Source of the DNA: Acuticoccus sp963704595
GTDB taxonomy: Bacteria; Pseudomonadota; Alphaproteobacteria; Rhizobiales; Amorphaceae
Length of the DNA stretch: 64,000 nt
Assembly: GCA_963704595.1 (NCBI GenBank)
Contig: OY969922.1
Coordinates: 2,232,001-2,296,000 of the forward strand
Direction of reading: 5' to 3'
In this document: piece by piece, positions 57,201 through 64,000 of the stretch
Layout: each line of letters opens with the position of its first letter
Position numbering within the stretch: position 1 is the first letter of the stretch
The notes under the pieces: generated by a model
Database searches by the model: none
What the model was told of the DNA's origin: nothing
Seen by the model: only the letters and a program-made list of their open reading frames with translations
Translations under genes and position numbers: made by a program

Positions 57201-60200
57201 TGACCCTTCCCGAACTCGCCCTCCGGCGTCCCGTCCTCGCGATCGTCGCGAACATCCTCCTCGTCATCGTCGGCGCCGCGGCGCTGATGCAGTTGCCGAT
57301 CCGCGAGCTTCCGGACGTCGACACCGCCCAGGTGACCGTCAGCGTCAACTACGAAGGGGCAGCTCCCGAGGTCGTCGACGCCGAGGTGACGAACCCGATC
57401 GAGGACGCCATCGCGAGCATCGCGGGCGTCCGCTCGATCTCGTCGGAAAGCGAGCGAGGCTCGAACCGCACCGTCATCGAGTTCGAGTCCGACCGGGACA
57501 TCGACGTCGCCGCGAACGACGTGCGTGCCGCGGTCGCAAGGGTGCGCGGGGAACTCCCAGGCGCTGCCGACGAGCCGGTGGTCGAGAAGAGCGACACGGA
57601 GACCGAGCCCGTCATCCGCCTGACGCTGACGTCGGACGAGCTCGACGGTGCGGCGCTGACCGATTTCGCCGACCGCTACATCAACGACCAGATCTCCCGC
57701 CTGCCGGGTGTCGCGAGCGTGCAGATCTCCGGCGAGCGAACCTACGCGATGCGCGTCTGGCTCGACCGGCGGGCGATGGCCTCCCGCGGCGTCACGGTGT
57801 CAGACATCGTGGAGGCGCTGGAGGACAACAACGTCGAGCTTCCCGCCGGCCGGATCGACACGCCGCTTCGGCAGTTCCAGATCCGCACCGACACCCGCTT
57901 CACCGAGGCACAGGCATTCGAGGAGATCACGCTGCGGCGCGGAGACGGCGGCACACCGATCCGCCTCGGCGATGTGGCGGACGTGGTGCGGGGGGTGGAG
58001 AACGACGATTCCCTCTACCGCGCCAACTTCGAGAGTGCGGTCGGCCTCGGCGTCCTGCGCCAGAGCCAGGCGAACACCGTCGCGATCTCCGAGGCGGTGC
58101 GGGGCGAACTCTCCCGCATCCGCGACGGCCTGCCGGACGGGATGCGGCTCGAGATCGCGAGCGACGACGCGGTCTTCATCAACAACTCCATCCGGCAGGT
58201 CCTCATCACGCTCGCCATCGCCGTGGCGCTGGTGGTCGCCGTCATCTTCGCCTTTCTCGCGTCCGCCCGGGCGACGCTGGTGCCGGCGCTCACGATCCCG
58301 ATCGCTCTCGTCGGCGCCGGAGCGGGGCTGTGGGCGTTCGGCTTTTCCATCAACATCCTGACGCTGTTCGCGCTGATCCTCGCCATCGGCCTCGTCGTCG
58401 ATGACGCGATCGTGGTGCTCGAGAACATCCAGCGCCGGATCGACGACGGGGAGGACGTGCTTGCTGCGAGCGCCCGCGGTGCGAGCCAGGTCGGCTTCGC
58501 GGTGATCGCGACGACGCTCACCCTGATTGCGGTGTTCGTGCCGATCTCGTTCCTGCAGGGGCAGGTGGGCCAGCTCTTCTCCGAATTCGGCGTCGTTCTC
58601 GCCATTGCGGTCGCCGTCTCGACCTTCGTGGCGCTCACGCTGGTTCCCGTCCTTGCCGCGCGCATCCTGTCGCCGAACAGCGAGGCGGGCGGCTATGCCC
58701 GCTATATCGGCGGCGCGCTCGGCCGCCTCGCCGGCGGCTACCGGCGGAGTCTCACGGGCGCACTGAAGGTGCCCTGGCTGGTGCTCGGACTCGCCGCAAT
58801 GGTCGCGGCGGCGGCTGCGGCGGCCTATCCGCGGGTGCCGAGCGAGCTGACGCCGAGCGAGGACCGCGGCGTGTTCTTCATCAACATCTCCGCCCCGCAG
58901 GGCGTGAACCTTGCCTACACCAACGACGTGGTGCGCGAAGTCGAGGCGGTTCTGAAGCCACTGCGGGACGACGGGCCGGTCGAGGACGTCATCGCCATCG
59001 TCGGCCGCTGGGGCGAGCTGCGCCGTGCCTTCCTCGTCGCGACCCTCGTTCCCTGGGAGGAGCGGGAGGTTTCGACCGCCGAGGTCGTCGAGGACCTGCG
59101 CCCGGCGCTGGAGGCGATCAACCGCGCCAACATCCGCGTCGGTACGCCGGCCGGCCTCGGTCTGCGCGGTGGGGGCAGCCCGCTCGAGTTCTGGGTCGGC
59201 GGTTCGGACTTCGACGAGGTCGCGGACGCGGCCGACGTCATGGCCGCGGCGCTCGACGCCGAGGAAGGGATCACCGACGTCGAGCTCGAATGGTCGCCGA
59301 ACCAGCCGGGCTTCGTGGTGTCCGTCGCGCGAGACCGCGCGCGCAGCCTCGGGATTGAGGCGCGCGCGATCTCCGAGGCGCTGCAGGCCCTGTTCGCCTC
59401 GACGGACGCGACGGAGTATATCGACCGGGGCCGGCAGTATCCCGTGGTGGTCCAGGCGCGCGATGCGGACCGTGCCGGCCCGGCCGACCTCACGGGCGTC
59501 TACCTGCGCTCCGAAGGGGGCGAGCTCGTGCCGCTCGACGGCCTCGTCGAGGTGGCGACCGTCGCGACCCCGCGGGCGCTGAACCGCTACAGCCGCCTGC
59601 CAGCCATCGAGGTGTCCGCATCGCTCGAGCGGCGATACGGACCTTGGGCGTGCCATCGAGCGGACCCGGCGAGATCGCGGACGAGGTCCTGCCGGCCGGC
59701 GCACGGATCAGCTTCTCCGGACAGGCGCGCGAGTATCTCGACACCTCCAGCGGTCTCGTCATGACGTTCGGCCTTGCCGTGCTCGTGGTGTTCCTGGTGC
59801 TGGCGGCGCAGTTCGAGAGCTTCGTGCACCCGGTGACGATCCTCCTCACCGTACCGCTCGGCGTGGCGGGTGCGCTCTTCACGATGCTGTTCACAGGGCA
59901 GACGCTCAACATCTACAACCAGGTCGGCATCATCCTCCTCGTCGGGCTGATGGCGAAGAACGGCATCCTCATCGTGGAGTTCGCCAACCAGCTGCGGGAC
60001 GAGGGGCGGAGCGCGCGCGAGGCCATCGTCGAGGGCGCAGCCGTGCGGCTTCGCCCCGTGCTGATGACCGTCGCTTCCACGCTCCTGGGGGCCGTGCCGC
60101 TGGTCCTTTCGAGCGGTGCCGGCGCCGAGAGCCGCCTTGCGATCGGCTCCGTCATCCTCGGCGGCTTCGCTGTCGCCTCCATCTTCACGCTCTACGTAGT

Positions 60201-60321
60201 GCCCGTCCTCTACGACCTCCTCAGTGGCTTCTCAGGATCGACGGCGGCGTCGAGCCAGGCGCTCGACCGGGCCCTTGCAACCAACGACGAGCCGAAACCT
60301 CGGCATGGAGCACAACAATGA
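57200..60321 (+). pseudogene. RND efflux pump, inner-membrane subunit (AcrB/MexF-like), two single-base indels near 59632 and 59667
   Basis: The first 810 residues are a regular RND transporter: LALRRPVLAIVANILLVIVG, LPDVDTAQVTVSVNYEGA, INILTLFALILAIGLVVDDA with the proton-relay DD pair, and the second-half porter domain. At about 59632 the frame shifts, and for some ten residues (DTDLGRAIERT) a second frame is used. A further shift near 59667 leads into GEIADEVLPAGARISFSGQ and the last membrane part (LVGLMAKNGILIVEFANQLR) to the stop at 60321. The restored protein would be about 1,040 residues, the normal length. The two close indels look like sequencing errors. The pump exports small molecules; the substrate is unknown. 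Confidence 0.87.
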
Positions 60322-61337
60322 ATGACGTCGCGCTGGACAGAAGGGCCGTTCTGGCGGCCGGGCTCGGAGCGGTGCTCGCGCCGACACTCGGCGTCGCCTC
60401 CGACGAGGCGACGCCTTTCGCGAACCTCGCCGAGCGGGCGGACGCGCTCGACCAGCTCCACGCCATGGTGCTCGTCGTCGACGGGGATGTCCGCTTCGCC
60501 CGCGCGTTCCGCGGTCCCGATGTGGACCGGCCCGTCAACGTCAAGTCGGTGTCGAAGTCGCTCGTTGCGCTCCTCACCGGGATCGCCATCGAGAAGGGCC
60601 ATCTCCCCGGAACCGATGCGACGCTCGGCGAACTCGTGCCGGACCTGATCCCGGGAGATGCGGACCCGAAGGTTCGCGAGATCACGATCGAGAACCTCCT
60701 CACCATGCAGGCCGGGCTGGAGCGCACGTCGGGCCCCAACTACGGCGCCTGGGTGGAGAGTTCGAACTGGGTGGGTTACGCCCTGTCGCGGCCGTTCGTC
60801 GCCGAGCCGGGGGAGGCGTTCCAGTACTCGACCGGGAGCTACCATGTTCTCGGCGCGGTGCTCGCGACCCGGACCGAGCGCAGCCTTCTGGAGCTCGCCC
60901 GCGAGTGGCTCGGAGAGCCGCTGGACATCGAATTCCTGCCCTGGACGCGTGACCCGCAGGGCTTCTACATGGGCGGCAACAACATGGCGTTGTCGCCGCA
61001 AGCCATGGCCCGGATCGGCGAGATGGTGCGCCTCGGCGGGATGTTCGACGCCGTGCAGGTCGTTCCTTCGGCGTGGATCGAGGCCTCGTTCGAGCCCCGT
61101 GCCCGCTCGCCATTCTCCGGCGACCTTTACGGCTATGGCTGGTTTCTCGCCGATATCGGCGGCGTTCCGGCGGCGTACGCCCGCGGCTACGGCGGACAGA
61201 TGATCTACATCCTGCGCGACGCCAAGCTGTCGGTTGCGATCACGTCCGACCCGACGCGGCCCGCCCGGACGGAAGGCCACGCCGGCGACCTCCACCGTCT
61301 CGTCGGGGAGGAAGTGCTCTCCGCCCTCTCGATCTGA
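60318..61337 (+). CDS. Serine hydrolase of the beta-lactamase/penicillin-binding class C family, Tat-exported
   Basis: This 339-residue protein starts at the ATG overlapping the pump stop. The N-terminus has a twin-arginine signal (ALDRRAVLAAGLGAVLAP). The catalytic serine motif is SVSK (VKSVSKSLVALLTG), followed by a second motif Y-S-T (FQYSTGSYHVLG; Y-x-N is usual) and a third motif HAG (EGHAGDL). GYGGQMIYI and SVAITSDP complete the fold. It probably hydrolyses an ester or amide in the periplasm. True beta-lactamase activity is not implied. Coupling to the efflux genes may be fortuitous or may indicate a shared detoxification role. Confidence 0.85.
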   Translation: MNDVALDRRAVLAAGLGAVLAPTLGVASDEATPFANLAERADALDQLHAMVLVVDGDVRFARAFRGPDVDRPVNVKSVSKSLVALLTGIAIEKGHLPGTDATLGELVPDLIPGDADPKVREITIENLLTMQAGLERTSGPNYGAWVESSNWVGYALSRPFVAEPGEAFQYSTGSYHVLGAVLATRTERSLLELAREWLGEPLDIEFLPWTRDPQGFYMGGNNMALSPQAMARIGEMVRLGGMFDAVQVVPSAWIEASFEPRARSPFSGDLYGYGWFLADIGGVPAAYARGYGGQMIYILRDAKLSVAITSDPTRPARTEGHAGDLHRLVGEEVLSALSI

Positions 61338-61491
61338 CGAGGGCCACACCACTAGGACCACGTGACGGGGACGTGTTATCACCCGTCGCGGACAGGGTGC
61401 CGGTCCCCGTCCTGCACGATGCAGGGCGGGCGGGCAGCTCCCGTCGTGATCGTCGAGATAGTAGCCCCGAGCAGGGTCAAAGGTAGGAATA

Positions 61492-62469
61492 ATGAGCGGG
61501 CTTCTGGCACTACTCGACGACGTTGCGGCAATCGCGAAACTCGCGGCGGCCCAGCTCGATGACATCGCCGTCTACACCGCGAAGGCCGGCAGCAAGGCCG
61601 CCGGCGTCGTGATCGACGATGCGGCCGTCACGCCCAAGTACGTCGTCGGTCTGCCCGCGGCGCGCGAGCTGCCGATCGTCTGGAAGATCGCCCGCGGCTC
61701 CTTCTTCAGCAAGCTCGTCATTCTGGCGCCGGCCGCACTCCTGCTCGACGCGTTCCTCCCCTGGCTGCTCGCGCCACTCCTCATGCTCGGCGGAGCGTAT
61801 CTGTGCTTCGAGGGGGCCGAGAAGGTTGCCCACATCATTGCCCCGCACGCGAAGTCCCACGCCGAGGTGGCCGAAACTCTGGATGCCGCACGCCTCGAGG
61901 AACGCCGCGTCAAGGGTGCGATCAAGACCGACTTCATCCTGTCGGCGGAAATCACCGTGATCGCACTCACCGCAATCGAGACCGACTCGTTCATTACGCG
62001 TGCCGTCACGCTCGCCGCCGTCGCCATCGCGTTGACGGTGCTCGTCTATGGCGCAGTCGCGGTCCTCGTGAAGACGGACGACGTCGGCCTGAAGCTCGCG
62101 CGCGACGGATCGTTCTCCGTGGCACGTTCGTTCGGCCGCGGGCTCGTGAAGGCGATGCCGATCATCCTCAAGCTCGTGGCGACCGTGGGGACCGCCGCGA
62201 TGCTCTGGGTTGGCGGCAACATCCTGGTTCACGGCCTGCATGACCTCGGTGTCCACGCTCCCTACGAGATGGTGACGCTCGCCGCCGACGCCGTTGCCGC
62301 CGCGGTCGGGACGCTGACAGGCGTCGTCCGCTGGGTCGTGACGGCGACGATCGACGGCATCATCGGGCTTGCGGTGGGCCTTGCCCTGATGCCGCTCGTG
62401 AACCGGGGTATCGTGCCACTCGTCTCGGGGCTCTTTCCCGAAAAGGCCGCCGAGGAGCCGGTGGCCTGA
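61492..62469 (+). CDS. DUF808 (YedI-like) inner-membrane protein
   Basis: The 325-residue protein starts at the ATG at 61492 and matches DUF808: SGLLALLDDVAAIAKLAAAQ, AGVVIDDAAVTPKYVVGL, LLMLGGAYLCFEGAEKV and VKGAIKTDFILSAEITVIAL. Roughly six or seven membrane segments are visible, with a conserved soluble start. The function of the family is unknown. A 154-base gap separates it from the serine hydrolase, and 125 bases separate it from the phosphatase gene. Confidence 0.9.
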   Translation: MSGLLALLDDVAAIAKLAAAQLDDIAVYTAKAGSKAAGVVIDDAAVTPKYVVGLPAARELPIVWKIARGSFFSKLVILAPAALLLDAFLPWLLAPLLMLGGAYLCFEGAEKVAHIIAPHAKSHAEVAETLDAARLEERRVKGAIKTDFILSAEITVIALTAIETDSFITRAVTLAAVAIALTVLVYGAVAVLVKTDDVGLKLARDGSFSVARSFGRGLVKAMPIILKLVATVGTAAMLWVGGNILVHGLHDLGVHAPYEMVTLAADAVAAAVGTLTGVVRWVVTATIDGIIGLAVGLALMPLVNRGIVPLVSGLFPEKAAEEPVA

Positions 62470-62594
62470 CTGTAAAGGCCGCCGGATCACGACCACGACC
62501 CTTTCGATTGGACGAGGGCTGGCTGTCCGAACTTTAATCCGAAATCCGACCTGCCGAGTTGCGGGACGAGCCGGCCAGCCATAGCTCGAGGCTC

Positions 62595-64000
62595 ATGTCC
62601 CTTCAGATCACCTCCCCAATCGGGCCCGTCCTTTTTCTCGATTGTGTCGAGAACGGCGAGCTGCGCCTCTCGGCACTCTTCATCACTGCGAAGGGCATAG
62701 AGCCGTCGTCGGTCGAGCTCCCATCCGGGCCGGCGCGTGCCGTGGCCCTGGCGGAGTATGACGACGCCACGGTCTGGCGCGCCCGGTTTTCGCTGCCGGC
62801 CGACCGTTCGTCCGCTTATAAATGGCAAGGCGAAAGCTACGAGGTCGCGGGCGACCTGACGGGTGATCTGCGTCTCGCCTATGTCTCCTGCAATGGAGAG
62901 GAGGTGGGCGACATGGAGCGCGAAGGCTCCGAGCGGAACGCCATGTGGGCCCGCCTGCGTGAAGAGCACCGGCGCCAGCCCTTTGCGCTCATGCTGCACG
63001 GCGGCGACCAGGTCTACGCCGACGAGGTCACCCACGGGCACGCACTCAGCCACGACTGGCCCGACGAGGTGCCGGACGATCCCTCCGCGCCGGCGCTCGC
63101 TGATCTGCGGCATCACCTGCGCCAACGCTTCTTCGAGCGGTACGCCGCGCTCTACGCCGCTCCCGAAGTCGCATGGCTCGCCGCACGCGTGCCCTCGCTC
63201 ATGCAATGGGACGACCACGACATCTGCGACGGCTGGGGGTCGCTGCGCCGTTCACGCACGAACTCGCAGGTCGGCCAGACTTTGTTCTCGGTCGCGCGCG
63301 AAAGTTTCCTCGTCTTCCAGCAGGCGACGACCGAGGACGACCTGCCCGCCCGTTTCGCCGATCCGTCCGGGCGCCACCTTGGCTGGAGCATCCACGCGCC
63401 ATCGCTTCGCATTCTCGCGCCCGACCTCAGATCGGAACGGACGCGGCGCGACATCATGCGGTCCGGCGGCTGGTCGATGATGGAGACGGAAGCCGGGCGC
63501 GACGGGGAGGGGCACACGCTTCTGATGTCGAGCGTTCCCCTCCTCGGTCCACGCCTGTCGCTGCTCGAGACCCTGATGGTCGCGATCCCTCGCATGCAGA
63601 AGTACGAAGACGACCTGCGCGACCAGTGGCAGAGCAGCGCTCACCGCGACGAGTGGCGCCGGATGCTGGGTCTCGTCCGCGACATTGCGATCCGGGACGG
63701 CCATGGGCTGACCGCCATCTCGGGGGAAATCCACCTCGCCACGCGCGCGGTCATGGATCTGGGCGATGGTCTTCGGCTCAACCAGCTGGTGGCGTCCGGC
63801 ATCGCCCACCGCGCCCCCCCAAAGGGCTGGGCACGCTTCCTCGGCGCACTCGCCTCCCTGGGGGACAGCCCGCTGCCTGGTCATCAAATCCGCGTGGAGC
63901 GGCTCCCCGGCCAACCCTTCCGCTATCTGGCCGAGCGGAACTACCTGCTCCTCGAACGCCTGTCAGGCGAATGGCGTGCGCGGTGGGATCTGGAGACAAG
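62595..64000 (+). CDS. PhoD-like metallophosphatase/phosphodiesterase (3' partial)
   Basis: An uninterrupted plus-strand frame runs from the ATG at 62595 to the end of the window (468 codons). It encodes a PhoD-like phosphatase: LAYVSCNGEEVGDMER, the metal-binding LMLHGGDQVYADEVTHG, VPSLMQWDDHDICDGWGS, and near the end LTAISGEIHLATRAVM where the usual SGDxH appears as SGEIH. There is no signal peptide, so unlike classic PhoD it may be cytoplasmic or peripheral. Other frames in this stretch are shadows. The C-terminus lies outside the window. Confidence 0.85.
   Translation, partial: MSLQITSPIGPVLFLDCVENGELRLSALFITAKGIEPSSVELPSGPARAVALAEYDDATVWRARFSLPADRSSAYKWQGESYEVAGDLTGDLRLAYVSCNGEEVGDMEREGSERNAMWARLREEHRRQPFALMLHGGDQVYADEVTHGHALSHDWPDEVPDDPSAPALADLRHHLRQRFFERYAALYAAPEVAWLAARVPSLMQWDDHDICDGWGSLRRSRTNSQVGQTLFSVARESFLVFQQATTEDDLPARFADPSGRHLGWSIHAPSLRILAPDLRSERTRRDIMRSGGWSMMETEAGRDGEGHTLLMSSVPLLGPRLSLLETLMVAIPRMQKYEDDLRDQWQSSAHRDEWRRMLGLVRDIAIRDGHGLTAISGEIHLATRAVMDLGDGLRLNQLVASGIAHRAPPKGWARFLGALASLGDSPLPGHQIRVERLPGQPFRYLAERNYLLLERLSGEWRARWDLET

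Noticed and set aside
1..64000. CRISPR array or rRNA genes
   Set aside because: No regularly spaced identical repeats with unique spacers and no rRNA signature sequences were seen.

Overview
The window is GC-rich chromosomal DNA from an alphaproteobacterium, most likely of the Hyphomicrobiales. The reasons are the flagellar/chemotaxis gene order (flhA-fliR-small flagellar genes-cheA-cheW-cheB-cheR), the NasT/NasS-controlled assimilatory nitrate cluster with an NADH-type nirB, the fused secDF, and rhizobial-type methylase/DUF5681 remnants. I do not name a genus.

Region by region. (1) 1-7997: the end of a flagellar export/rod operon and a tightly overlapping chemotaxis operon. (2) 8012-8101: tRNA-Ser(UGA), followed by about 11 kb of decayed accessory DNA. 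This holds a 5'-truncated and frameshifted DNA methylase, a DUF5681 stub, a headless NAD(P)H oxidoreductase, a giant VCBS-repeat adhesin broken into three frames, an intact wrbA, and broken SDR, alpha/beta-hydrolase and winged-helix/ATPase regulator genes. (3) 19503-30048: two intact alpha/beta hydrolases, then membrane functions: fused secDF, a lone tatA, terC (frameshifted), exoD, kup and a CorC/HlyC-type protein. (4) 30651-37799: a compact operon that may be a little-described system. It has two small genes resembling the two halves of cucumopine synthase (helical bundle and cyclophilin-like fold), a Liv-type ABC importer with LivH and LivM fused in one chain, and a flavin-dependent oxidoreductase. 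(5) 38043-40964: an autotransporter. (6) 41309-55797: a complete nitrate assimilation cluster, nasT-nasS, an attenuator-like leader, nrtA-nrtB-nrtCD, a triple GAF-like protein, nirB-nirD-nasA-cysG. (7) 56112-64000: an RND efflux pair, a Tat-exported serine hydrolase, a DUF808 membrane protein and a PhoD-like phosphatase that runs off the end.

How the genes work together: NasS and NasT probably sense nitrate/nitrite and release the terminator in front of nrtA. NrtABCD imports nitrate, NasA reduces it to nitrite, NirBD reduces nitrite to ammonium, and CysG makes the siroheme NirB needs. The liv-like operon probably imports and oxidises an unidentified amino-acid-like or opine-like compound.

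A striking property of the window is about 13 single-base frameshifts. Several lie in otherwise well-conserved housekeeping-type genes (terC, nrtB, nrtCD, nirD, nasA, the RND pump). Uncorrected sequencing indels are the simplest explanation for those. The 8-19 kb island also shows true truncations and is decayed irrespective of such errors. Everything here was read by eye; no database search was run.
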